Below, one piece after another: positions 56,794-64,000 of a stretch of 64,000 bases of DNA (position 1 is its first letter; the number at the start of each line of letters is the position of its first letter). The stretch is from Spirochaetota bacterium (lineage in GTDB: Bacteria > Spirochaetota > Spirochaetia > Treponematales > Rectinemataceae): NCBI GenBank assembly GCA_029265255.1, contig JAJUJQ010000004.1:62001-126000 (forward strand). Direction: 5' to 3'. The notes beneath the pieces were generated by a model. The model saw nothing but the letters and a program-made list of their open reading frames with translations, made no database searches and was not told where the DNA came from. A program made the position numbers and the translations under genes.

Positions 56794-58348
56794 AGCTGGC
56801 TTCCTCCCATGCCATCGTGTTGATTGCCGCAAGATAGGCCTTGATGGAAGCCTCCAGAATGTCGGTGGACAGGCCGTGACCATTCCAGGTCTTGCCGTCA
56901 TTTCTGATTCTCACCATCGCCTCGCCCTGCGCATCCTCGCCCGCGGTGACGGAAGTAAGCTTGAAGTCTTCCAGTTCGAGACTGTGACCGACAATCGCAT
57001 CAATTGCCTTGAAGGCAGCATCAACCGGGCCATCGCCGACCGCTGCTTTTTCGATGCTCCCTCCATCCTTGTGGACCAGGCAGACATTACATGCCGCCGA
57101 CATGCCGGTTCCCGAGTGCACCGCAAAGCCCTCAAGCCTCCATGTTTCAGGCACGACCGCGCAAGCGCCTCGAGCGAGGGCTTCGATATCACGATCGGTC
57201 ACAACCTTTTTTCTGTCGGCAAGGATCTTGAACTCTGCGAATACGCGGTTTATCTCATCGGGGCCGAGTGAAAATCCCAAGTGAGCCAGGCGGGCCTCGA
57301 ACGCGTGTCTGCCAGAATGCTTACCCAACACGAGAGCATTCCGTGGCAGCCCGATCGATTCGGGCGTCATGATTTCGTAGGTGCTCCGATTCGCGAGCAC
57401 ACCATGTTGATGAATGCCCGCTTCGTGCGCAAAGGCATTGTCTCCTACAATCGCTTTATTGATCTGGACCGGCACGCCGGTGACCTTCGATACAAGTCGG
57501 CTGGTGCTGAAAATCTGGTTGGTCACTATGCCGGTTGAGCAATCGAACAGGTCTCGCCTTGTGTGGAGCGCCATGACGATTTCCTCAAGTGCCGCATTCC
57601 CCGCGCGTTCTCCCAGGCCGTTGATCGTGCACTCTACCTGGTCGGCGCCTGCCTGGATGGCCGCGAGGCTGTTGGCAACAGCGAGCCCCAGGTCGTTGTG
57701 GCAGTGCACCGAAATCTGCACTGGCCCTATTTCTTTTATTCGCGAAGCAATGAGCGTCACCAGCGCTGAGAATTCTCCAGGATAGGTGTACCCTACCGTG
57801 TCCGGAATGTTGATGACCGTAGCGCCTGCCCGCACCGCCGCCGCAAACACCTGGCAGAGAAACTCAGGGTCGCTGCGGGATGCATCCTCGGCAGAGAATT
57901 CCACATCGCTGCAGTAGCGACGAGCATGACGGACCGCCCATTCGGCCTGTGCCACAACCTCCGCGGGAGTCATCCGCAGTTTGCTTTGCATGTGGATCGG
58001 CGAGGTGGCGATAAAAGTGTGGATGCGCGGAGATTCGGCCTTTCGCAGCGCTTCCCAGGCCGCATCGATGTCAGGCTCTATCGCGCGTGCCAAACCTGCC
58101 ACGCGCGAATGCTTGATGCTGCCTGCGATTTCGCGTACCGCTGCCAGGTCCCCCGGGCTCGCGGCCGGAAACCCCGCCTCCATAACATCTACGCCGAGTT
58201 TTTCAAGCTGGCGCGCAACCTCGAGCTTTTCAGCGAGGTTCATGCTGCAGCGAGGAGCCTGCTCGCCATCTCTGAGCGTTGTATCGAATATATGGATCCG
58301 TCGTGGCATGGTCTGCTCTCTCCTTCTCTGGAAATAAATTGGCGGCAC
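56786..58348 (-). CDS. leuA: 2-isopropylmalate synthase
   Basis: A 520-residue enzyme condensing acetyl-CoA with 2-ketoisovalerate. It starts [20 protein letters not shown], has the metal His in [22 protein letters not shown] and the C-terminal leucine-sensing domain (from about 390). The length agrees with LeuA form 1; citramalate synthase is less likely because the VHCHNDLG and N-terminal motifs match LeuA. AAGGAG lies before the ATG. It is the first gene of leuACDB, behind a Leu-rich leader peptide. Confidence 0.93.
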   Translation of the reverse strand: MPPIYFQRRREQTMPRRIHIFDTTLRDGEQAPRCSMNLAEKLEVARQLEKLGVDVMEAGFPAASPGDLAAVREIAGSIKHSRVAGLARAIEPDIDAAWEALRKAESPRIHTFIATSPIHMQSKLRMTPAEVVAQAEWAVRHARRYCSDVEFSAEDASRSDPEFLCQVFAAAVRAGATVINIPDTVGYTYPGEFSALVTLIASRIKEIGPVQISVHCHNDLGLAVANSLAAIQAGADQVECTINGLGERAGNAALEEIVMALHTRRDLFDCSTGIVTNQIFSTSRLVSKVTGVPVQINKAIVGDNAFAHEAGIHQHGVLANRSTYEIMTPESIGLPRNALVLGKHSGRHAFEARLAHLGFSLGPDEINRVFAEFKILADRKKVVTDRDIEALARGACAVVPETWRLEGFAVHSGTGMSAACNVCLVHKDGGSIEKAAVGDGPVDAAFKAIDAIVGHSLELEDFKLTSVTAGEDAQGEAMVRIRNDGKTWNGHGLSTDILEASIKAYLAAINTMAWEEASYA

Positions 58349-58418
58349 GGAAGCGGGTATGGAAACAGTACCGCTCCAGGTGCTGTGTTGGTGAAATGGA
58401 TGTGTGGTCGGAATGGGC

Positions 58419-58469
58419 GGGTCTTTGTCGATTGCGGGTCTCAGCCCCGGCGAATCAGATCAAAGACCC
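58419..58469 (-). promoter_or_regulatory. Pairing segments in the leu leader RNA
   Basis: GGGTCTTTG at the end of the leader peptide frame (58469-58461, minus strand) is perfectly complementary to CAAAGACCC (58427-58419); its GGGTCT part can instead pair with a nearer AGACCC (58441-58436). The AGACCCGC octamer occurs twice, 17 bases apart. Such alternative pairs are expected in a translation-responsive leader, though no run of U marks a terminator. Confidence 0.5.
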
Positions 58470-58537
58470 TTACGCAGGGAGAGGAGTAGAGGAGAGAACA
58501 ACAGATGGAACTGCTCAGGCATACATATCTGCCTCAT
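58460..58537 (-). CDS. leu leader peptide (attenuation)
   Basis: A 25-codon frame, MRQICMPEQFHLL, then FSPLLLSLRKGL, with seven Leu codons in the last 14, including CTG TTG and CTA CTC CTC together. The ATG is eight bases after the -10 box of a strong promoter, so it would be a leaderless start. Position, size and codon bias match leuL-type leaders that sense leucyl-tRNA. Confidence 0.78.
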   Translation of the reverse strand: MRQICMPEQFHLLFSPLLLSLRKGL

Positions 58538-58545
58538 GGGTCGGC

Positions 58546-58574
58546 ATGCTACAGCGCCTAAAAGTAAATGTCAA
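58546..58574 (-). promoter_or_regulatory. Promoter of leuACDB
   Basis: On the minus strand TTGACA (58574-58569) and TAGCAT (58551-58546) are separated by 17 bases. The transcript would begin at or one to three bases before the leader peptide ATG. Confidence 0.75.
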
Positions 58575-58611
58575 GCATGAATATGCAGACGTTTTGCGAA
58601 AAATTTCAAAT

Positions 58612-60009
58612 TCATGAGGAAGGACGAACCTCTCCGAATACCGAATAGTAGAGATCTTCGCCATGGCTGCGCTGCGAGGGGGCCCCTTCCACGATTCTGA
58701 ATGTCCGTGTTCCGTCCCTCTGGCGCTCTGCCCTGAGCAGTATCGTCGTCGCATGCGCCTGTACTCCGAAATATTCCGCGAAGGTGTACAAATGGGTAAC
58801 GAACAGCACTGTTGCGCCATTTTCGAGCAGCACGCTGACTATTTGCCGGGCAATTTCCGAGCCTTCGCGCTCGTTCGTGGATGCGAACGATTCGTTGAAC
58901 AGAATGAGGCTGTTCGGCCGTATCTGATCCACGATGGCATTCATGCGTTTGAGCTCTTCGTCAAACTTGCCCGACCCCATGTCCCGGTCTTCCTTGCGGC
59001 GGAAGTGGGTAATCACGGCTCGCTGGATAGATGCGTGGAACGTTGTTGCCGGTACAAATATGCCAGCCTGCATCATCAGCTGCGCGATACCAATGCTGCG
59101 GAGAAAGGTCGATTTGCCGCCCTCGTTGACTCCGGTGATGATAGCGAGGTTTTTGCCGTTGGCATGTATCTCGTTGCCTTTCGATTTTTTACCAGCGACC
59201 AGCGAAAGGCATACATGATAAAGTCCCGAGCATTCGAGCACGCGAGAGCCCGGGGCTTGCGGCACCGGAAAGCAGACCGCCTCCCCGATCGACGCGAGTT
59301 TTTCCTTCAAGTTCAGGCAGGCAAGGTAAAACCCCGTCTCATTCCTGAGAATTTTGAAAAAATTCTCGACATGTTCGGCGGACTGCGCCATGGCGTTTGC
59401 CGCGAAATTGATACCCCTGTCACGCAGATCGCCCAACGCCCGCAGGCCCGTTTCGTCCTTGCCATCGATGGAAAAAGAGAATGACGGCGTCTTCGGACCG
59501 ATCATTCTGGTGATCCAACGTGTTTTCCTGCCCTTCGGCTTTCTGAGCACATGGCCGGAAAGCTCATTCCCTTCGCCGAGCCTCCCGCTGATCATGACAC
59601 CGCCGTCAAAGCGAAGATCCTTGAGATACTGCTTTACCGAATGCAGGTATTCGTCATTGAGTTCATCCCGGACCATGGTGAAAAACCGCGTGAACCCCTT
59701 CGACCGAAAGCGGTAGCCTGAATCACGGGCAATCTGGCACAGGCGTTCTAGCAGGGGTAGGTAGGTTTCGAGCATTCGTACTGCTCCATGCAAGATCGAT
59801 CCTGGATATGCCCCAAATACGCCAAGCCAATTCTTGCGTTTCGCCTCGACCGCTTCCTCGGCGATTGCCTGAAGTTCGCGCACCACCTGTTCATTCCGCA
59901 CGCAATCCTCAAGCACTTCCTGCCAAAATAATATCTCCTTTTCTTTCGTGAGGCTCTGGAACAGGGCGCTTTTCGACAGGTCGTACAGAAACCGCTCTCC
60001 CGCGGCCAT
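58612..60009 (-). CDS. MutS-fold ATPase, second paralogue; in-frame TAG near the original start
   Basis: The intact frame is 465 residues, with a helical lever/clamp part and a MutS ATPase domain: Walker A GVNEGGKSTFLRS, then LFNESFASTNEREGSEI and FVTHLYTFAEYF. There is no mismatch-reading domain I and no Smr domain, so it is not classical MutS or MutS2. In the same frame, upstream codons to ATG 60120 (overlapping the previous gene as ATGA) read [20 protein letters not shown] and onward but are cut by TAG at 60042-60040, directly before DFDLDILIKAMA. The true gene is probably 58612-60120 with a nonsense mutation or readthrough; without that, translation must start at 60009, where no clear Shine-Dalgarno is seen. 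Confidence 0.75.
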   Translation of the reverse strand: MAAGERFLYDLSKSALFQSLTKEKEILFWQEVLEDCVRNEQVVRELQAIAEEAVEAKRKNWLGVFGAYPGSILHGAVRMLETYLPLLERLCQIARDSGYRFRSKGFTRFFTMVRDELNDEYLHSVKQYLKDLRFDGGVMISGRLGEGNELSGHVLRKPKGRKTRWITRMIGPKTPSFSFSIDGKDETGLRALGDLRDRGINFAANAMAQSAEHVENFFKILRNETGFYLACLNLKEKLASIGEAVCFPVPQAPGSRVLECSGLYHVCLSLVAGKKSKGNEIHANGKNLAIITGVNEGGKSTFLRSIGIAQLMMQAGIFVPATTFHASIQRAVITHFRRKEDRDMGSGKFDEELKRMNAIVDQIRPNSLILFNESFASTNEREGSEIARQIVSVLLENGATVLFVTHLYTFAEYFGVQAHATTILLRAERQRDGTRTFRIVEGAPSQRSHGEDLYYSVFGEVRPSS

Positions 60010-60116
60010 CGCCTTGATCAGGATATCCAGATCGAAATCCTACATCAGCGCGTCTGTTTGGGGAGGAAGCGCCGCCATGGGGTCGAAGTCCTTATCTTCA
60101 AACATTAAAAACACTT

Positions 60117-60833
60117 TCATGGCCGAGTACTCACAGTGCCGGTCGATGTGGCTCCTTCCGTGCCTGGTGCTGAAAAGGAAGCGCTCTCGGCCTGTTCCAG
60201 CTTGTTTTTCAGTACCGTATAGGTCAGGCGGTACTTCTCGGCGATGGATCGGGCATACGCGAGCCCGTCAGCTGGCCTTCGCGCTAGCTTAAAAGTCCGG
60301 ATCGAGGGGTCCTGGGGGTCGACACAACTTACCATGCTCACAACCCGTTCATCCATCGAGGCAAGCTCGTCAAGAAAAGTCACGCACACGGCGATCGCGT
60401 CGAGGGCAAGCATCTTTTCCAGCACCCTGCGGCTCAGGAACAGGGCATCCTTGACGGTAGTCGAGGTGAAAATCTCGTTGAGGATAAAAATGCTCGACGA
60501 TGTCGCCCGCATAAGGCTTGCGTGAATGCGGACGATTTCGTCATGCAGCTTGCCGCGCTGGCTCTTAATGGTCTCCTCTCGTTCGAAATGGGTGAACATC
60601 GAATCGAACAGGAAGATGCGCGCGGTCGTACCAGGGACAGGGAGCCCAATTGCCGCAAGATGGTGCAGCTGTCCAAAGGCGCGGACAAAGGTCGTCTTGC
60701 CGCCCTGGTTCGGACCGGTGATCACGATCAGGCGTTCCCTGCCATGGAGGCTGAAATCATTCGGGACGAACTTCTGGTTCGAACTCGGCGAGAGTTTTTT
60801 GCCAGTGCGAGATCGAAAAACCCCTCTGCCCAC
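60117..60833 (-). CDS. MutS-fold ATPase, first paralogue, C-terminal half (ATPase)
   Basis: This frame holds the ATPase domain: [18 protein letters not shown], Walker [19 protein letters not shown], Walker B-like [15 protein letters not shown] and [13 protein letters not shown]. It has no start signal of its own and is continuous in homology with the 3' end of the frame at 60728-61726, from which it differs by -1 at AAAAAAC (60800-60794). It is either made by -1 frameshifting or lost by a one-base deletion. Its end overlaps the original ATG of the second paralogue (ATGA). Confidence 0.7.
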   Translation of the reverse strand: MGRGVFRSRTGKKLSPSSNQKFVPNDFSLHGRERLIVITGPNQGGKTTFVRAFGQLHHLAAIGLPVPGTTARIFLFDSMFTHFEREETIKSQRGKLHDEIVRIHASLMRATSSSIFILNEIFTSTTVKDALFLSRRVLEKMLALDAIAVCVTFLDELASMDERVVSMVSCVDPQDPSIRTFKLARRPADGLAYARSIAEKYRLTYTVLKNKLEQAESASFSAPGTEGATSTGTVSTRP

Positions 60834-61726
60834 GCGTTTTTATCGGATTCGGTGATTTGCGGAAAACAAAAACCGAACCCCGCGTTCACAAGCGGTCCTA
60901 TGTAGTCCAGATATGCAATATAGAATTGTATTTCGCGCTCAAATGTCTCGATTGTCTCATCGATAAAGGAAGCGTGAACCTTGCAGAATGCGTCGAGCTG
61001 GGCAAAGGTCTCCGGATAGAGTCGCGCCACGCAATCGAGAATCTGTGCCTCGACATGATTGAGCCCTGCTGTGTCGAGGATTTTGAGCAGATAGCTCTTG
61101 GTCGATCCTTGACGGAAGCGCTGAAACACATTCTCAATGTCCGCGGAATAATCGATTTCGTCGTCGTATTTTCGCACTTTGACGGTAAGGTTCTTGATGG
61201 TTATCGTATAATGAATTTCTTTGAGGGAATTCCTGAGCGCTTCAATTTCTTTTCCAAGTGTTAGGAACGATTCTGCGCGGATATAAGCGAGAAGATATTC
61301 TCGAAAAGAAATAAGGCCAGCCGATTCAAGCTTCGCGTCGCGCATCGCTTCCGCGAGGGTTTCTACTGATTCGCGGTATGTGGCCGCCGCTTCGAGAAAC
61401 CATCCCTGTCGGTGATGCAGATTGTAGAGTTTTTCGAGAGCGGCAAGGGTGCGTCTTACGGATCGGAATTTCCTGGAAAACGCTTTGATTCTAGAGAGCA
61501 ATTCAGGCTTTCCCATGTCGCGGGCGATTGCCTGGCGGAATTGAATTTCACGGGCGTTCAAGGGTGGGCGGTAGAATACCTGTTGAAGTTGATAATCGGA
61601 CAGCCCGCCGTCGATGCCCTCCACTATCTGGTCGAGATTGAGATCGACAAAGTAATCGGGCATGTCACACGGGGAGGTTCTGCGAATATCCGCGGGATTT
61701 TCGAAAAGGACGCTTGAAGCGATCAT
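60728..61726 (-). CDS. MutS-fold ATPase, first paralogue, N-terminal half
   Basis: A 332-residue frame with GGAGGGAG before the ATG. It begins with a short unique part, then [19 protein letters not shown] and the helical core typical of MutS domains III-IV in small MutS-related proteins. True homology ends at FFDLALAK (about residue 310), after which the frame reads unrelated basic residues to its stop at 60728. The A AAA AAC heptamer at this point (60800-60794) is in the correct phase for a -1 shift into the ATPase half. Confidence 0.7.
   Translation of the reverse strand: MIASSVLFENPADIRRTSPCDMPDYFVDLNLDQIVEGIDGGLSDYQLQQVFYRPPLNAREIQFRQAIARDMGKPELLSRIKAFSRKFRSVRRTLAALEKLYNLHHRQGWFLEAAATYRESVETLAEAMRDAKLESAGLISFREYLLAYIRAESFLTLGKEIEALRNSLKEIHYTITIKNLTVKVRKYDDEIDYSADIENVFQRFRQGSTKSYLLKILDTAGLNHVEAQILDCVARLYPETFAQLDAFCKVHASFIDETIETFEREIQFYIAYLDYIGPLVNAGFGFCFPQITESDKNAWAEGFFDLALAKNSRRVRTRSSSRMISASMAGNA
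60794..60800 (-). other. Slippery heptamer A AAA AAC at the MutS frame junction
   Basis: On the minus strand, in the zero frame, codons GCA AAA AAC contain the classical X XXY YYZ heptamer. A -1 shift continues as CTC TCG CCG, restoring the ATPase reading. The same six-A run could also be the site of a one-base deletion. Confidence 0.6.
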
Positions 61727-61899
61727 GGCAGACTCCCTCCGGCTCTTTTCATTGTGGTTCTCCTGAAAGAGTTCTCGGAAGGAGTCATCAGCTGCCTATC
61801 GCGCGGTTCAGGCTTGCGCCCAGGTGGACTCCATCACCATGCAAAATTCAAAAGAGAATGTATTGAAATCAGCCGGAGTTGTAAAGAGCACGCGGTCCG

Positions 61900-63159
61900 C
61901 TACATCTTCGGCACCGTAACACTGCCCTCAGGCATGATGATGAACCGGGCGTTTTTCCCCTGAGACCGCAGCGCCATGTCGATGGCTTCCTGAATTGTAG
62001 CGGCTTTTCGCGCGAAGCAGCTGGCGACGATCTTGTCGGGAAGCGAGGTGACCATGATCACCTCCTTTTCGGCGGCTACCTTGGCAAATGCATATGCCTT
62101 GTGTCCTCCCATGACAAAATTGGCCTTCACATCGTCCATGATCTGCTGTGGCGTCCAGCCACGGTTCATGAAGTCTTCGAACAGTTTTTCGCCGTAGCCT
62201 TCGCGGCATTCGGCAACCATGATAATGGTTCCACCCTTTCGTGTCGCTTTGTCCGCGTGGTCCAGCGCTTTCTGCGCCTGGTAGAGATTGATATCGCGCG
62301 GAAAACCGCAGGCCGAGGAAATGGCGATGTCCGCCAGCTCCCTAATGGGCACCATATACATCGATTCGCTGACGTTCACTGCGCGGTACCAGGCCTCTTC
62401 GAGATCACCCGCGACTACCTCGACGACCTGGTTGCGGTCATCTACGACGACGTTGAGGATGAAATCGACACCAGCCAGCCTGGCTGCGTGGATCATTTCG
62501 AGGCTTACGGGGTTTTCGCGGATGGGGGGCAGATTGTCCATCAGCTCGACCATCCGCGCATGATTCTTCTGTACCGTTTCCTTGCCGGCGACTCCAGGAA
62601 GAATGGACTTTCGCCCGCCGGAAAAGCCTGCAAAATAATGGGGCATGACTACGCCGAGCGTGATGAGGAAATCCGCCTCATCTACAAGCCGGTTGAGCCA
62701 GAAATCATAGCCAGAAGGGAGCTTCCCTTTGTAGACTAGCCCCTTGGGGTCTGTCGCGTCGTGCGACACGATGGTGAAGCGTCGGCAAATATCCTCGCCG
62801 TAAACTTGGATATTCTGCTCAGGCGTATGGGCATCGTGGATACCGGTGGCGATAACGAGGGTCACCGCGTGGTCGGGGACGCCTGCTTCCTCAAAGGCTT
62901 TCAACAACGGTGGCATGAGGATTTCATATGGCGTCGGGCGGGTGAGATCATTTACGACTACGACTAATTTGGCTGGCTTGCGGGCAGCGAGCATTTTCAC
63001 CAGCGGCGGCGTCCCATATGGCGCGGCGAGCATTCGCCGTACCGCGTTAGCTGGATCAGCAAGCGGTGGGCGCGCACCTGGCAGTACTACATCAAGAATG
63101 CTCTTGTCTTCGATATCAACCGGCAACGTTCCATTTCCGTATTTCAAATCGAAACGCAT
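61900..63159 (-). CDS. LarA-family nickel-pincer racemase
   Basis: A 419-residue protein of the lactate racemase LarA family. The N-terminal domain has VVVNDLTRPTP and ATGIHDAHTPEQ; PHYFAGFSGGRKSILPGV carries the active-site His and the Lys that in LarA bears the nickel pincer cofactor; the C-terminal domain ends with EGSVTVPKM. The family racemises or epimerises several 2-hydroxy acids, so D/L-lactate is only one option. AAAGGAG lies upstream of the ATG. The pincer biosynthesis genes larB, larC and larE are not in the window. Confidence 0.88.
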   Translation of the reverse strand: MRFDLKYGNGTLPVDIEDKSILDVVLPGARPPLADPANAVRRMLAAPYGTPPLVKMLAARKPAKLVVVVNDLTRPTPYEILMPPLLKAFEEAGVPDHAVTLVIATGIHDAHTPEQNIQVYGEDICRRFTIVSHDATDPKGLVYKGKLPSGYDFWLNRLVDEADFLITLGVVMPHYFAGFSGGRKSILPGVAGKETVQKNHARMVELMDNLPPIRENPVSLEMIHAARLAGVDFILNVVVDDRNQVVEVVAGDLEEAWYRAVNVSESMYMVPIRELADIAISSACGFPRDINLYQAQKALDHADKATRKGGTIIMVAECREGYGEKLFEDFMNRGWTPQQIMDDVKANFVMGGHKAYAFAKVAAEKEVIMVTSLPDKIVASCFARKAATIQEAIDMALRSQGKNARFIIMPEGSVTVPKM

Positions 63160-63198
63160 CTGTTCATTCTCCTTTCAGCCCGTCGCGTCATCCGCCAA

Positions 63199-63320
63199 TC
63201 AAATCAGCAGACCCTGCGGCAGCGTCACATTCAGCACCTTGTAGAATAGAAGGTAGAGTCCAAGACCATGCTGCTTGCGATCAGTACCGATTCGATGATC
63301 CGCCTGATACCTTTCCCTGA
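63199..63320 (-). pseudogene. Remnant of a TctB-like transporter subunit C-terminus
   Basis: On the minus strand a fragment reads GIRRIIESVLIASSM in one frame and then, after a single-base loss in the GG at 63267-63266, GLGLYLLFYKVLNVTLPQGL and a stop at 63199. The joined text resembles the last membrane helix and LP-x-GLL end of TctB (DUF1468) proteins of tripartite tricarboxylate transporters. No other part of the transporter is present. This is similarity from memory, so confidence is moderate. Confidence 0.5.
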
Positions 63321-63360
63321 AAATAAGCTATCAGGACTGACATATACTCTGCAATACTTG

Positions 63361-63576
63361 TCATAAATTGGGAATATTAAGTCCTGCCTGCCGCAGCACA
63401 AACACGGTACCCCCGCGGCTGATGAAGACCTCCGCCTCATCCTGATACCATTTCGCGACAGGAATCGCTGTTTCAAGCAGCCCCTGAGCTCCAATGAGAT
63501 GTTCGGACGAAGTACCGGCACAATGTTTGACTGCTTGTTCGATCTGCCGATCCGGCGCGATAAAGACGATCGCCAT
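63361..63576 (-). pseudogene. Truncated PrpR-N-like sensor domain fragment
   Basis: A 71-codon frame, MAIVFIAPDRQIEQAVKHCA onward, ending ISRGGTVFVLRQAGLNIPNL. The ISRGGT...L....NIP pattern is characteristic of the first half of the PrpR N-terminal sensor domain of sigma-54 activators, which normally continues for more than 100 residues. Here a stop follows at once. A TATACT box six bases before the ATG could still allow expression. It is probably the 5' remnant of a lost regulator. Confidence 0.55.
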
Positions 63577-63614
63577 GGCTGCAGTATACCACAGGAGACT
63601 TAAAATTATTCCGA

Positions 63615-63642
63615 TTGACCCTTCCCAATTAAAGAATAATAT
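63615..63642 (+). promoter_or_regulatory. Candidate promoter of the terminal exported protein
   Basis: TTGACC (63615-63620) and TAATAT (63637-63642) are separated by 16 bases in an AT-rich stretch, about 65 bases before the ATG. Confidence 0.45.
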
Positions 63643-63706
63643 ATATATAATGATATTTCGACAGGTCCGTTGCGGCCTTGCTATCTCATTCAGGGGGTCA
63701 CCTGCA

Positions 63707-64000
63707 ATGAAAAAGATTCTTGTTACAGTACTGGTGCTGGTTATTGCCGGCACAGTGTGGGCGCAGACGCCGGGAGGCCTCAGCGCCGCCAAGTCCACGC
63801 GCATGGAAGCGGATTTTACGAAAATCGTCACCGACATGGGGTGGGGCACGGTCGATACGACCCGCCCGGTGCTCGCCGAGAGAATGTGGGACTATTATTT
63901 CTTCTATCCAGTGCTCGATGCCAACAAGCAGATTACCGGTTATGTCTGGTGGGCCAAGGACATTCGTATTGCCTCGCACTATGAGGATATCCTGGTCATC
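63707..64000 (+). CDS. Exported protein of unknown function, cut by the window end
   Basis: The first 98 codons start with a signal peptide MKKILVTVLVLVIAGTVWAQ, with likely cleavage after VWA. The mature part has MEADFTKIVTDMGWGTVDTT, then aromatic-rich DYYFFYPVLD and ITGYVWWAKD. I do not recognise the family. The stop lies outside the window. Confidence 0.7.
   Translation, partial: MKKILVTVLVLVIAGTVWAQTPGGLSAAKSTRMEADFTKIVTDMGWGTVDTTRPVLAERMWDYYFFYPVLDANKQITGYVWWAKDIRIASHYEDILVI

Overview
This is a moderately GC-rich bacterial chromosome segment carrying the replication origin. A run of dnaA, dnaN, recF, dciA (DUF721), rpmH, rnpA, yidD, yidC and jag points left, and gyrB-gyrA points right, with DnaA boxes of the form TTTTCCACA on both sides of dnaA and three parS-like sites just beyond gyrA. 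The origin layout, a fused AroDE, a stand-alone DbpA-type RNA-binding protein, an Rnf complex and a small RpoS-like sigma factor behind a sigma-54 promoter suggest an anaerobic free-living spirochaete (Spirochaetota). That placement is an inference. I see no insertion sequence, prophage or CRISPR array.

Layout. 0-7.5 kb: a GntR regulator with a uroporphyrinogen-decarboxylase-like gene, an exported polysaccharide deacetylase, a long-chain acyl-CoA synthetase, metK and an NlpC/P60 protein. 7.5-12.8 kb: a complete rnfCDGEAB operon with promoter and terminator. 12.9-26.3 kb: origin region. 26.3-31.6 kb: polyprenyl synthase, sigma factor, SEC-C protein and glgX. 31.6-34.5 kb: fabD-fabG-fabF, coupled to glgX. 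34.5-42 kb: UPF0158-like protein, PHP phosphoesterase, pth, era, aroDE, a DbpA-domain protein, a metallo-beta-lactamase-fold hydrolase and apbE. 42-48.4 kb: PAP2 phosphatase, tRNA-Leu(CAA), hydroxyacid dehydrogenase, UPF0303, DUF523/DUF1722, a phytoene-desaturase-like flavoprotein with an added Fe-S tail, and ArfB. 48.4-50 kb: decayed remains of a group 4 hydrogenase / complex-I-like locus. 50-58.6 kb: branched-chain amino acid genes leuACDB and ilvCBN, each set behind its own leader peptide. 58.6-61.7 kb: two MutS-fold ATPase genes, one frameshifted at A AAA AAC and one with an in-frame TAG. 61.9-64 kb: a LarA-family racemase, small gene remnants and the start of an exported protein.

How the genes fit together. 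Rnf couples ferredoxin and NAD+ to ion pumping; RnfD and RnfG keep the Thr motifs that are flavinylated by an ApbE-type enzyme, and an apbE lies 28 kb away. The amino acid operons are controlled by cis-acting leaders that I could read directly: a Leu-rich peptide before leuA, and an Ile/Val/Leu-rich peptide followed by an antiterminator/terminator pair before ilvC. The small sigma factor has a textbook -24/-12 promoter, which implies an RpoN-to-sigma cascade like that of Borrelia RpoS. Many genes without a Shine-Dalgarno sequence have a TANNNT box 5-8 bases before the ATG, which suggests leaderless mRNAs. The most interesting items are the two attenuator-type leaders, the sigma-54 promoter, the possible -1 frameshift in a MutS paralogue, the degenerate AroD half of AroDE and the decayed hydrogenase locus.
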